From Karalla daura (lineage: Eukaryota; Chordata; Actinopteri; Chaetodontiformes; Leiognathidae), in contig CM055207.1 in assembly GCA_029224185.1 (NCBI GenBank), forward strand, positions 8,969,073 to 9,033,072: DNA of 64,000 nt, read 5' to 3'. The position numbers were made by a program, and so were the translations under genes. Positions 23,779 to 35,059 of the stretch are shown in pieces (the stretch's first letter is position 1; every line of letters begins with the position of its first letter). The notes beneath the pieces are model-generated. The model ran no database searches, was not told the DNA's origin, and was given only the letters and a program-made list of their open reading frames with translations.

Positions 23779-24058
23779 TACCGTATTTTTCAGTCTATAA
23801 GTTGTGGTTTTTTAATAGTCTGGTCCCTGTCAGTGCTCCTAAAATAAGTTCAGAGTCCTCTAGTGGAATTAGGCTTTAGAGTACTTCAGAGGAGAATAAG
23901 GTTTGTTTTTGGATTCTTATGAAATACCCATTTCAAAAATAAATGAAACTTATAGACTGATGCGATTTATATGTTTTTTTTTTTTTACCTCTTCATGTCG
24001 TATTTCTTGACAGATGCGATTAATGCTCCGGTGCTACATGTAGCCTGGAAAATACAGC
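23779..24058. mobile_element. MITE, short copy of the 3.7-kb family
   Basis: The left end (ACCGTATTTTTCAGTCTATAAG from 23780) and right end (TAGCCTGGAAAATACAG, ending about 24057) are diverged inverted repeats of the same type as at 3.7 kb. 'ttgacagatgcgattaatgc' before the right end matches 'ttgacagatgcaactaatac' at the same position in the long copy. At about 280 bp it lacks the 3950-4350 core. No coding content. Confidence 0.75.
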
Positions 24059-24254
24059 AGTATTTATCTCATGAAGTTTACTTTTGACGGTTGGATGTTG
24101 AAATTGCTTTCAAACCATCTGCTATTCTATTTCATTCCTTCACTTGTTCTGTCATCTGGTTTTCCTTTGTTTTTCTGGTTTCACTCAAGACGCCTTTTCA
24201 ATACATCAGACTTTCAGTCTTTTTTCCCCCCAAAAAAACCCTCACTGCATCCTC

Positions 24255-24256
<2 letters not shown>

Positions 24257-24287
<31 letters not shown>
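24257..24287. repeat. poly-C run (31 bases)
   Basis: An unbroken run of 31 C, flanked by further C-rich sequence to 24318. Run length is likely polymorphic and prone to sequencing error. The complementary G run can form quadruplexes and the C strand an i-motif. Confidence 0.95.
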
Positions 24288-24289
<2 letters not shown>

Positions 24290-24364
24290 ACCAGCCCCGC
24301 TCCCATTTCACTCCCCTCAGTTCCTCAGTCTCCAGTCCGGCTGAATTAAAGCCAGTTTTATAGG

Positions 24365-24515
24365 GGGAATCAGTAGTGTTATTATCATCAGCCGCACTGA
24401 CTAATGTCCCTCAACACAAGCATTATAATTCCACAATCAATAGGAGGCTTTAATTATTAAGTGGGTGTCGGTGTGCAGTTTGCATTTGCAGTGCAAGAGA
24501 CTTATAAATAATTAA
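24365..24515. promoter_or_regulatory. candidate conserved non-coding element (homeodomain/NKX2-like motifs)
   Basis: Contains TTTAATTATTAAGTGG (24449-24464), in which the last eight bases fit an NKX2-type site (TTAAGTGG) overlapping ATTA cores. A second core, 'ataaataattaaac', lies near 24484-24497. The block is unique and flanked by simple sequence on both sides. Inference from motif density. Confidence 0.35.
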
Positions 24516-24539
24516 ACATATTCAGTCTGACCCAGCATT

Positions 24540-24610
24540 GTGTGTGTATGTGTGTGTGACTGTGTGTGTGTGTGTGAAGGAGAGAGAGAGAGAGAGAGGA
24601 GAGAGAGACA
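24540..24610. repeat. compound (TG)n(GA)n microsatellite
   Basis: Interrupted TG tract (24541-24576) followed by GA tract (24578-24608). Confidence 0.97.
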
Positions 24611-24611
24611 G

Positions 24612-25178
24612 ATACCAGTTGAAATATACTGCTTTGTTGACTTACAGTCTTTGACTTGGCATAAAGGACCGTTGTATAAATTAACTGAAAGCGGCATTTG
24701 TGCTCAAACCTTTGACTGCATCAAATCCATCAATACTAATAATGAATGTGCAGGGATGCCATGTTTTCATGGGGACGCAGAGTGCACTAAAGCTGAAGTT
24801 ATGGTGCTGCATTGGTCAACATTTATATAAATTAGCGTGGTCATAAACTAGAGCTGTGCCGTGCTCCCTGAAAAGGGAGTGCAACATCTGCGATGACAAA
24901 ACAATCCCAACTCCGAGTACTCTTGCAGGTTTGCTCCTCTTACATCTGGATCAGATCTCCTGATGTGTGAGCCAAGTGGCTTTTGTCCTTGAACAAACTT
25001 AATTAACTGATTAATCTTATAATTTAATCTAAGAAAGACAACAAAAATAGTGATAGATCTATTAATGAATCCATCAAGTGCCGCAGAAAGAGCTCTCTCT
25101 CTCCAGCTCAAAAATACTCTATTTGTAGCTGATGAACTGCTGTTAACTTCTAAAGGTGACACACAGAAAGGACATACA
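24612..25178. other. unique non-coding stretch
   Basis: Nothing recognised; open frames on both strands overlap. Confidence 0.45.
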
Positions 25179-25179
25179 T

Positions 25180-25500
25180 CCGTCCATCCATCATCTAGCT
25201 TTTTGCGCCCTTATGGTGTAATGGGGGTCTGCTGGTGCCTGACACAGGACAAAGTCAGGGAATACAGCCTGGACTGGTCTCCAGTCATCCCAGGACAGAC
25301 ATACACATTTACCTACACTCACATTCACACCTAGGGGCAATCTACATTCAGCCTTAACATATAAAATGAGTACCAGAACCTGCAGAGATGCAGGGAGACA
25401 ATGCAAACTTTATAAAGAAAGGCCCCTGGTCCTGGAGGGATTCCAACCAGGGAGTGTGCCGCTATGAGCCGTCAGGGCTAAAGCAGGACGCTATAACCCT
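25180..25500 (-). repeat. tRNA-headed SINE-like repeat, nearly full length (copy 6)
   Basis: Reverse orientation. The tail 'ccatccatcatctag' is at 25188, 'cagggaatacagcctggactggtctccag' at about 25257-25285, 'caggacagacatacac' and 'cctaggggcaatctac' follow, and the tRNA-like head lies at about 25430-25500. The sequence just beyond the head is a TATC-type array, listed separately. Confidence 0.75.
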
Positions 25501-25579
25501 GATAGAGATAGGGATAGAAATATATCTCTATTTCTATCTTTATCTCTATCTCGATCTCTATCTCTATCTCTATCTCTAG
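25501..25579. repeat. hairpin-forming (GATAGA)n/(TCTATC)n array
   Basis: The array changes strand sense: GATAGA-type units at 25501-25522, TCTATC-type units from 25523 to about 25578. The left arm pairs with 25529-25550 at 20 of 22 positions around a 6-base loop. It directly abuts the head of the SINE copy, so the two may have been born together. Confidence 0.85.
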
Positions 25580-27012
25580 CCACTGAATGGCCCAACAATA
25601 ATCCATCGAGCATCTATCAGAAAGAGAGAATTCTTCTGCTTTAAATGCATCTCTCCTCTTGCCAGATGGCGCGCTATAATCCTCCAAAGGTGGACGTGTG
25701 CATCAAAGTATAATTAAAATTCTTTGTTAAATCGCTTTAAAGAAGCACATTAGAGTGGTGCAATTTGTACGTACTGATTAAGGAACTGCAGCCTGAATTT
25801 TTGCTCGGTAAAAAAAAAAAAAACAAAATAAAAAATGAAACATGAAAAATCACTGCTGCACTTTTGGGGCTTGGGAGATGTTTCTCCCACAGTTGTACTG
25901 GGTTTAGTTGGTGCGGTCCTGTGTGTAGAGAGAGCTGGTACGAGAAGAAGAATGTTGAAGTAATTGGTTCAGGACTGTATGGATACTACATGAATTCATT
26001 TTCCTTGGTGCTGTCTTAGTTAGGAGAGTTCAGCACGATCTTTGGTGCCTGCTGCTGCTGCTCTTTCTCCATGCACTGGACATTCACATGTGCGGATGTA
26101 GTCATATTTGTAGATGTGTGCGCGCAGGTATGCAATATGTACATTTTTCCTCAGAACACACACACATTCAAAAGGTGTGTCAGAGTTAATTTTAGCTCTG
26201 TGCGGGGGAGTTTTTTTTCCTTTCCCAGCCTTTGAAATCCTATAATGTGAACCTTGTCACTCCATGCCTACGGTCTTAGAAAATCAACCTGAAAAGTGTG
26301 AACAGCATGGGTTGTTCAGGTGTAGGGCTTTGTAGTCGTAAGGTCTTTGATATTTGGCAACTTTTTAAAGCCCAGTAAGACAGGATGTGCAGGTAGGAGG
26401 GAGACCAATTAACTGACTCATAGCCGAACTAGTGTTAGGGCACATAAGAATTCATATACACCTCTATTAAAAAGTCATCACCTCTGTCTTCCTTCACAGT
26501 TCACATTCCTTTTTATGTCGACATTACTGTGTCAGCTCCTCCAGAAAATATTACAAGTGATCTGCTATTGCAACACATAGTTCAAACACGGATTTGAAAA
26601 GGAGAATGAAGAGAAGTAGCTCTTTTTAATACATCACAATGCCCAAAAATGAACAAGTACTGTAGATGGGAAATAAAACATTCTGTAATTAATCGGAAAA
26701 AAAAAGAAAAAAAAAGTGTTGGCCTGCCAGCGTCATCAAACGTGTGCAAGGTGGACAGATACATTCATTTTACATTTAGATGATTAGCTGAACTTCAGCT
26801 AACCGTCAGCTGGTAAGTGTGTGATGTGTAGTTTCCACAGCTGAAAAACAAATATAACTCTTGGTTGTATACTGCAGCGTGGGCACAGAACACCATAATC
26901 CCAGTCTATTCAAGAACGACACAACAAACACAACATACGTACTGTGGCCCTCCATCACCCTCGCTAACAGCTTGATGCTAACTAAAACGTAAAACAGGGG
27001 AAGAGGTCTGGG
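25580..27012. other. unique non-coding stretch
   Basis: No gene recognised. It holds an A14 run near 25810 and A-rich sequence at 26697-26715. Confidence 0.45.
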
Positions 27013-27048
27013 CAAAAAAAAAAAAACGGCATCATGAATGCCATATAT

Positions 27049-27069
27049 AACCCTAACCCTAACCCTAAC
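27049..27069. repeat. short interstitial telomeric repeat (AACCCT)3.5
   Basis: Three perfect AACCCT units plus AAC (21 bp), the vertebrate telomere hexamer with the G-rich strand on minus. It lies 22 bp after an A13 run (27014-27026). Such short internal arrays are usually explained by telomerase acting at double-strand-break repair. Confidence 0.9.
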
Positions 27070-27420
27070 GAAGCAGAATGAGCAATGCGAATAAAAGCGT
27101 TAAAATGCGGAGTGTTAGCTAGCCATCGTTTGATGAACCGCCCTCATGCGTACACATGTGAACAGGGACTTGTGCGCATATTTTGCAAACGTTCGCATTC
27201 GAGTGTGCGTTTAACTGCCCATTACGGCGCGCCGTGAGTCCCCGTCAGTGTTTTCAAAGCGATTTCGTAACAATCAATAGGTACATTAACCATTCGGTTT
27301 ATGGAGCGGCACGATGCGAGTAGGTATTGAATGAAGTCCTTGGGCTGTTGTCGGAGCTCGATGCAAATGAAAATGAGTCAACATATTGTACACGCCGGAG
27401 CAACACGGATCCGGGCTGTG
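27061..27420. promoter_or_regulatory. CpG-dense patch
   Basis: I count 29 CpG in 360 bp at about 48% GC, giving an observed/expected ratio near 1.4, far above the surrounding AT-rich sequence. It includes the perfect 12-bp palindrome ACGGCGCGCCGT at 27224-27235. No repeat family or open reading frame of note covers it. Undepleted CpG suggests germline hypomethylation, hence a possible enhancer or unannotated promoter, or recently inserted DNA. Function is inferred. Confidence 0.45.
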
Positions 27421-27589
27421 GTAAGCATTTCAAAGCAAGATGACGCAAGACCCGTCAGGTTTCTGCCAACATTGCTGTGTCACTGACAACACAGAGAGCT
27501 TAGTTTTGGTGCTCAGATGTATTGAAATACTAGACTCAGAGAAATATCAAAGCATAAAAGAGACGAGTGTCAAGGTGTTTAATACATAT

Positions 27590-27905
27590 TACAGGCAGCT
27601 TGTGCCTAATTGACGCTCTAATTCTATCATTATTGATTGACGATGTTGCCTTTTATGCGTCCCGCTCAGACAGTATGGATCCCACCGAAACACGCACACA
27701 AGATGCAGAAAAGTACGGGCTTTAAATTTCCCTCCTTGGTACATCAGGTGGTGGCAGTCAACATTGTCTGCATATCACCATTCGGGGCGAAGAGCTGTCA
27801 CATTATACTTGAATACTGAGCCCACACAGCTGTTTGCTATGTCTCTGAGTGCTGATAGGCTTGCTCCACGCCCTTCCAGACCCTCATCCAAACTCACCAG
27901 ACTCA
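27590..27905. promoter_or_regulatory. candidate conserved non-coding element
   Basis: Unique block with 'gcctaattgacgctctaatt' and 'cattattgattgacgatg' (paired homeodomain/TALE-like cores, about 27606-27644), then balanced sequence without simple repeats to about 27900. A 60-codon frame across it has no recognisable domain. Inference. Confidence 0.3.
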
Positions 27906-27909
27906 GGAT

Positions 27910-29130
27910 AGGCTAGTCCGCAGCTAAAAAGACAAAGGCAGCCGTAAAAAGAAACAGTTAGGCATTATTAGGCTATTTACTGCTCCATTTGTGGTTTTAT
28001 GGTTGACGTGGTGCTCTCAGGAAATGAGTTTGAAAACGCTTTGCTAGCAGGCAGAGGATTATGAGATTGGGGTCCCAGAAATAGTTTGGCTGCACAGTGG
28101 GGCACTAGAGATCAGTAATTACTAAATCTCTCCTGTTTCCTCCGTCATTACTTTCTGTTCTTGTCTCATGACCGGCAACTTATACATTAGTTTCGATTCT
28201 ATCATTTCAAGTAGGAATTACGTATCTTCTTACCTGCGTCTGTCTGCATCTTTCTTCCGTATTCTTGTTTCTTTCTGTGAAGCTACACAGAAACAACAAA
28301 TCTTCAACAAATGTACTATCAAATTATTATCTTAAATTGAGCGTTATCATTATATGTTGTTTGGAGGCTGTGCTTTAGTAATATTTGGAAAAATTAAAAC
28401 AAAGAGTCAGTTGAAGACATACAACTCTAAATTAAAAATCACTGTATACTTACATGATATAATGAAATAATATAATTAAATCTTTTTTTTGTCTTGAATA
28501 TATTCTCAAACATCTATCTATCAGGCTTCAGCTAAAGACAGTTTAAGTGTTTTGGACAAAAACCTAAAAGTTAATCGAAAGTTATACAGTTATATATTCT
28601 GTCAATGTGCAAATCTCTACACTAGAGGGTACTGTATGAAAAAATAATGATTATAAATTATTTATCATTTTGCTGGGGGGGATTCTCACACTCTCTCTAG
28701 GACCCTGCACGGACCCCAATTTAGGAGAAAGAGGCCTTTGACACCCTGAAAAACCAATATTATGTATTTGCTGTGCAAAAAAAAACATATAAAGGGAGAA
28801 AAAATCGTAATAAATAAAAATTATTGCTGACACGGAGTCGTTGATAGATCATTGATTCTCTCTAAATGTTATTTACTGGGAAAATACCGTGTCAGTTTCC
28901 ACAGATACAGGTATTTGGTCATGTTAATTTTGAATGGAGCTAAGTGTGACACTTCAGGAATGAGAACCACCACCTTTTTATTTTTATGTTTATTTCCCAA
29001 TCCCTCATTCGTCAAAGATGTGTCAATGCATGGTTTATGTAGCTACTTCCAAAGACAGGTCTCGATTAAAATAAGTAAAAAAAACAAAAAAACAACAACT
29101 GAAAGTGTTATTTGTTAATGTCTCAGCAGC
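27910..29130. other. unique AT-rich stretch
   Basis: No gene or repeat recognised. Confidence 0.45.
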
Positions 29131-29133
29131 TAG

Positions 29134-29311
29134 GGAGAAGAGAGGAGAGGAGAGGAGAGGAGAGGAGAGGAGAGGAGAGGAGAGGAGAGGAGAGGAGAGG
29201 AGAGGAGAGGAGAGGAGAGGAGAGGGGAGGGGAGGGGAGGAGAGGACAGGAGAGGAGAGGACAGAGAGGACAGGACAGGACAGGAGAGGAGAGGAGAGGG
29301 AAGGAGAGAGG
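29134..29311. repeat. (AGAGG)n pentanucleotide array
   Basis: About 178 bp of pure purine on the plus strand for most of its length. It is most regular at 29141-29223, then degenerates to GGGGA and GGACA variants. Repetitive Ser/Leu/Pro or Arg/Glu/Gly open frames across it are artefacts of the repeat. The tract can form triplex (H-DNA) structure. Confidence 0.97.
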
Positions 29312-30825
29312 GCCAGCAGAGAATCACCACCTCTGAATCTAAGGCCTCTGCTGGGATAGAGTAGAGAACACATTCCTGCCTGAAGGGGACGACTTGAGGT
29401 ATTTCAGGTCTCCATCATGAGTCGGGGGAGTGGGGAGTGGCCTCCACAGTAATGCAGATGCTGTACCGCTCTGTGGTGTTGAAAAACAGAGCTGAGCCAC
29501 AAGGCAAAGCTCTCGATTCATGATCGACTCCTCTCAGAAGTATTGCATCACGAAGGTTCTGCCACTAACACCGTTTATTTTATCACATTTTATTGATGTC
29601 ACAGATGTTCCAGCAGTGCAGTTTCGTGTACATCCAAAGTGTCTCAGTTAAACTTTGTTACGCATTGAACTTTTGTTAATCTTTTGTTGTTCTTTTAAAA
29701 AAAAAACACTGGTATAAACACTGAGATAAGATGAGCTTAATTTTCTCGTCATGAAACACACTTCAGTGGAACTCATGGATGAGCCCAGTTATCTTGAGTG
29801 TTCTCTCCCTTGGGGGCCAAAAGAAGTTTCTTCTCTATGTGAAAACACCTGGTTCGGTCAAATGAAACCTTTTAGTGTGCCGTAGTGGGTGTGAAAATAC
29901 TCTGGCTCTGCATGCTGCCCCCCCACACCCCCCCTCCCGCCTCTGCCTCATTGTGCTGCGGGGTCAGCTCGGTGCATGACAGTCTGTCGCTGAGCGGTGG
30001 CTCTCACACACTCTCTTCAGGGGTAGACCATTAAATTAGCTAAATGAAATGACAAACGCCTCCTCCCACAACCCCCCTACAATGATTGGGAAAAAAAAAA
30101 AACAATAGCAACCAATAAGGAACTCAGCCCATGCTCATCCATATTCATCCAATCACCCGTTCCTAATATTTCGTGTCATTTGTTCCTTTACTTCATCTCG
30201 TTCGCATCCGAGGTCCTCTCGGCCTTCCCTTGTATTCCTCGATAAACATTTAGAGAAACAAACAAGACAGTGATGATTCATGAAACAATGGACTTGTGAC
30301 CCTTTGTTTTGTTTTATTGGGCCTCTTACGCCCACTAAAAACTTGTATTTCTTCGAGTTCAAAATGTTCCACTCAAGAGTTCAGATTTGGAAACCCGATT
30401 TGCATGCAGATCACACTCTGTTGAGCCTGTGTATAATTTGACAGTTAAGCCATGATGTGAGTTGAAAAAGAAAATTGCTGCAACATTTTATGCTGATTTC
30501 AACCTGCATGAAGCATTTCAATCTACATAATATCCTTATCTCAGAGTGCCACAGGGGCAGCTCGTCTCTGTCTCTCGTTTACTGTCCTCCTCTCTTGACT
30601 CGCTCCTGCTCCCTCTTTGCATTTTGCACAGTCCGTGTTTTCTCTGTCTCTCCAGGTTTCTCTCACTTTATTGTGCGTCTCCCTCTGCCACAAAATGCAG
30701 GGTAGCTGGAAAAAAGAAAAGTTCATTTCAACACAGTTAATGACATTTAAAACATCTCCATAGGCAGATAGCTGCAAAAGTGCAGGGTCAGACAGATGAG
30801 AAAAACAACAAAGTAGTATCAAGTA
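29312..30825. other. unique non-coding stretch
   Basis: It includes a C-rich patch at 29920-29942, an A12 run at 30091 and a pyrimidine-rich segment at 30560-30670 on the plus strand. No exon is supported. Confidence 0.45.
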
Positions 30826-30828
30826 ACT

Positions 30829-31075
30829 ATGGGGCATCATGGTAGATCACAGCAAAATGGACCTGGGTTCGACTCCTTGTTGGGCCTAAAACATGCAATG
30901 AGATCGATTTGAGTCTCTGAGAAGCCCCTCGGCTGTGTTTGTGATGAATAATGTGTGTGTACTCAGAGATAGACTGGCGACCTGTTCAGAGTGCATTTCC
31001 CACCTTCATCCTATCTGCACCAGCTGAACCCTGCAACACCCTTGGGTACAAAGTGCATAGGATGATGGATGGATG
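30829..31075 (+). repeat. tRNA-headed SINE-like repeat with visible B box (copy 7)
   Basis: The head carries a pol III B-box-like sequence GGTTCGACTCC (30866-30876), which supports a tRNA origin for the family. Body segments 'gactggcgacctgttcagagtgcattt' and the tail 'aggatgatggatggatg' follow. The central body is partly deleted. This is one of the better copies in plus orientation. Confidence 0.75.
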
Positions 31076-31079
31076 TGGC

Positions 31080-32045
31080 TTATTATATCTCTTCAAGTCC
31101 ATTGAATAGCAGTATCTTTCCTGTACATTATTACCCATGTAATTTGTACATTCATTCTGCACATTTGATGTTCTTTCTCCAGTACAAACAACTTAACAAC
31201 TACACTAAAACGCAGGTAAATGATCACGTCTCGTAGACACACTCCTGTTCCTGTTGTGTACCATTTTTGACAGTAGCCACAGGATTTAATTGAGTTCCTG
31301 TCAGAAATATCAATTGTTCAATTTCTCATCTGTCACTGGGCGAGGCGGAGGGGAGTGAAAGCTTGGAGGATTTTCATTCCCGCACTAACAGAACAGAACC
31401 GATTTCTCGTCCGTTCCATCTCCTTTGATAACGGATGAAACACTGGTTCACAGAGCTTTACACGTTCTTATTTCTAAATGTTTCAGTCTTTATTCTTATT
31501 TAATTCTCAGTGCTTGTTTTTGTCTGCTTCTTAAAAGGTCAGGAAACCAATAAAGTGTTTAGCAACCTCCAACACCTGGTGATTTCAACACTCACACTCT
31601 TGATTCTGCATTGGAAATTATGTCCTTAATCCTAATTAGAATAATTAAGTGAACCCACACCAGCTTCTGTGTCGTAATGAAACCTTTTGTGTATAGAAAA
31701 ACTCTTGAATAGAATGAACGGCTGTGAGACTGGAGTTCCACGGTGATAGCCGAGTATCATCAAGTGGCTTAATATGCGGGAGCTGCTTTTTACACACAGC
31801 TCTGACAATTTCCCTTTCAGTGTTTTACTTTGAAAAACAAAACTTGTTAGCTCCTCTTTTAATCACAGTATTGGCACATGTCCAGAATATGTGGAGAATT
31901 TTAGTATTCCCGCCGACAAAACACTAACCTGTCAGATTTTACCCCCTGACAGGTTTATGTCTCCACTGATAATTCTACCGTGAGATGCTGCTCTTAACCC
32001 ATCTCAGTTTTAGTGACTCACGAGAAGTTTCCCATCTGTCACAGA
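31080..32045. other. unique non-coding stretch
   Basis: No gene recognised. A small inverted repeat CCTGTCAG...CTGACAGG spans about 31929-31955. The segment 31280-31440 has a balanced, regulatory-like texture, but this is too weak to call. Confidence 0.45.
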
Positions 32046-32047
32046 TT

Positions 32048-32090
32048 TAAAAAAAAAAAGAAAAAAGAAAAAAGAAAAGAAAAAGAAAAG
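32048..32090. repeat. A-rich low-complexity tract
   Basis: A-runs broken by single G residues. A complementary T-rich patch lies at 32190-32215. Confidence 0.9.
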
Positions 32091-32094
32091 ACCT

Positions 32095-33905
32095 CTCGAA
32101 TCTCAAGCCTGTTTAAAATGCAGGAGAGGAGCATAACCACTGATCACATTTAGCATCCCTATCACTCTGGGCATAATGTTCTTATAAAAAGATTTTTTCT
32201 TTTTTCTTTTTCTTCCCTCTGCTGACTTTAAAGACGGTCCAGAGGTCTGTGGTCCAACTATAGCACAGAAGCCTTTGACACCACAAGAGCCACTGGAGGA
32301 AAACAAAGCAGTCTCTGAGCCCAGGGCAGCCCTCACGCCCATAAGATGCTTTTATATTTATTTCAACTAAAATTTGCAGGCGCTCTTTAAGACTTTCTGT
32401 TGTTCCATTGCCATTTTTTAATGTGTTTTTTTTTTATCTCTCAAATATTGACATAGATATCGATCTTCCCAGCTGCTTTTGGCTGTAGCTTTGTAGAGAA
32501 AATATAATGTCAGGCTGCAGTGTTCAAATACACAATATTGCTCACACATGCTCACTCACACCTAAGCAGTCGTATTTTTGCAATGTGAGGGGAAAACGGA
32601 AATCACACACATGTTGGGAACACGCAAATCTGCACATAAAGACGCTGAAAGTCAATGAATCATGGTGTCAGCCTGTCATTGATTTTGTTGTGTTTTCAGA
32701 AGACAAGGTGTATTTGGTAGTTACCACCCTCAAATCCCCTCAAAGATATCATTTTTGTATATATCAAATGTATAATTTCTTTCCAAACTGGACCGGTGTC
32801 TTGGTTTGAATATCAATGGTCATTTGGCTTAGTCTCATTTATGCGTTCATTAATTATCGATTTTAATCTTTTTACCAGAGGACGAGGTGCTTTCACCGAC
32901 CGGCCACACCGCTGTTCACTCGTCTACCGCTGCTCTCCTCTGTTTCTCCTCTCATCCCGCTCTCAGCTCTCAGCTTTTAAGTCTCCTGTCGTCTCTGTCA
33001 GCGAGGTGTAACACCAATCTTTGATTTGTGATCTTTGATGCCAGCACTTCACACGGGACGGAAAAAGGGAACATTTTGGCCCCGGGACTCCCAGCCAGAA
33101 TAGACTGTTGTGAGAACAGCTCCGGCTTTAACCATCGAGCACAAAGTCCCTGTGTGTCCGTCTCCTGTTGTCTGAGGCGGCGGTGATGTGAGGCCTGCTG
33201 CTGGCAGCCCTTACGTAAAGGAGCAGCCCAGGTTGTGTTGAATAACCAAGCCTGATCCCAGTCTTACATTGCACTTTATTTAAAATACCTTTGATGTGTA
33301 AACGCTTGTTTATTTTTTTCAATTTTATCAATGCACTGGACATACCTCATATATATTTCGATGATGTAGTTTCATACGTACGGGTTTCTTTTCGAAGAGC
33401 CATTTTTTTTCAGTGCCACTTCAGATGTTTCATATTTTTCTCTATTCACAGCCTCCAAACACTGACCTGCTCTTTTAGCCGCTTCGCTAACCCCCTTTCC
33501 ACGTTCCACTGTATTTTATTGGCAATAAAAGATGCACTGTGTAGTTACCCGAGCCAAAGGGATTTGCTTTGATGTTTCTGCCACAATGTGAGCTTCGTAA
33601 TGATAAGCTACAGACCAAATTCCGCTTTCAAAGTTTCCCTTTGATTTTAATGGTGTACAGTAGGACAGTAGTGAGTGTGTCTAATTGGCTGTGAGAAATA
33701 TGAGCAAAAATGCAGACACACGTAAGAATAGGTGCTCATGCTCCCGGACACACTCTTATCTGCCCGTTTGGGTACTGTGCGTGTTGGCAGATGTGCGCAC
33801 TACTGAGGATTTTTTTTAGGGTGGGGGGGCACACACATGCAGTCAATTTGTACCCAAGTGGAGGCAGCTGCTTCTCTTACACATCAATTATTTTTCTCCA
33901 TCAAA
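32095..33905. other. unique non-coding stretch
   Basis: No gene recognised. 'cgttcattaattatcgatttt' at about 32843-32863 is a homeodomain-like cluster, followed by a CpG-containing segment to about 33240. Open frames (up to 100 codons) show no known domain. Confidence 0.45.
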
Positions 33906-33906
33906 C

Positions 33907-33907
33907 T

Positions 33908-33940
<33 letters not shown>

Positions 33941-33963
33941 ACATGCACAAATCCACAAACACA
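33907..33963. repeat. (CA)n microsatellite
   Basis: Pure CA to 33930, then interrupted CA-rich sequence. Confidence 0.95.
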
Positions 33964-34063
33964 GACTCGATATTGCAAATTTTATTCAAGCTGAAAATTT
34001 TCATGGGATTCAGCAGTGACCTGAATTGAAACGAAAACTGGTGAGGGAATATATTCAGTGGCC

Positions 34064-34111
34064 GCACACACACACACACGCACACAAACACACACACGCA
34101 CACACACACAT
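34064..34111. repeat. (CA)n microsatellite, interrupted
   Basis: CA tract with CG and AA interruptions, 100 bp after the previous array. Confidence 0.95.
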
Positions 34112-34114
34112 AGA

Positions 34115-35055
34115 TAGGCAGGGGCAAACCTACTGCATTTGCGTACACAGGCCCACTACACTTGCATCCGGTCCCTAATAAATACACATGAGGTTGTTAT
34201 CTCAAATTTGCAGTCACAGAGACACACTATCCATACATCTCATTTATTTTCTTAATCACATAAGTCACATATGGCATAAATATGCATACACGTTGTCACC
34301 CTCGTTGAGCCGCTCCACAACAGAGTTAATGTGTTATTATAATTACGTGTGTGTAATGTTTCACGGATTTGTCAGATATTTCTTTTAATTGCTTCTGATG
34401 TCCTACACATCAGTCTGCAGAGAATAAACAGCGATTCTCAGTATTGATAGCATTAAAAGAAAACAATTCATTAGAATTCCTCCGACGTCCTCTTTGCAGG
34501 CCTGCTCAGGGAAAAGTCCCACTGTGAAGGTCATATTGTAGCTAAAGTTGTTTAAAACGGTTTGAATGACCTATAATGGCTCTTCACTTCCACGTTTTTT
34601 TCCATTACATTTAACTAACACTCAGACTATAAAGTGGAGGGGCTAAGGTAAGGGCGGGCGCAACCAACTCCTCATCCTCTCTTCATATTTCCTCTGCACA
34701 GCTCATATCTGGTTATCCCTTGGTGTTTCTGTCTGTTCTGTTTTACCTTCATGTTTTTACCTTCATCTATTGCCTGTTATTTCTAATCTCATCTGTACCT
34801 AATCTTGAATTTATTTCCCATTCGTGCTTACCTATTTTCTGCCTCATTCACTCCCTGCAAAAGATGCCAAAATTTTAGTTTACGGCCAGGGCCAGTCATC
34901 TACTGTTTCTGCAGGTGCACTGTTGCACATCCTGATGTAACTGTTTTCCAACCATCTTAACCCAGAAGGATCTCTACAATGAGAGTTACACTCTGTTGCG
35001 CAGTCATAACAAACTATTTCGGTAACTTTGATATAACTTTGAATGGTTACGCGGA
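34115..35055. other. unique non-coding stretch
   Basis: No gene recognised. The last 100 bp before 35060 may be further decayed LINE sequence, but I cannot align it. Confidence 0.4.
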
Positions 35056-35059
35056 CACT

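Noticed and set aside
28870..28890. 'ctgggaaaataccgtg' as a MITE end
   Set aside because: Short match without a second end; likely coincidence.
29035..29373. Ser/Leu/Pro-repeat and Arg/Glu/Gly-repeat frames
   Set aside because: Direct translation of the (AGAGG)n array.
30866..30876. B-box-like sequence suggesting a tRNA gene
   Set aside because: No cloverleaf or acceptor stem can be formed around it, and the downstream sequence follows the SINE body; it is a SINE head.
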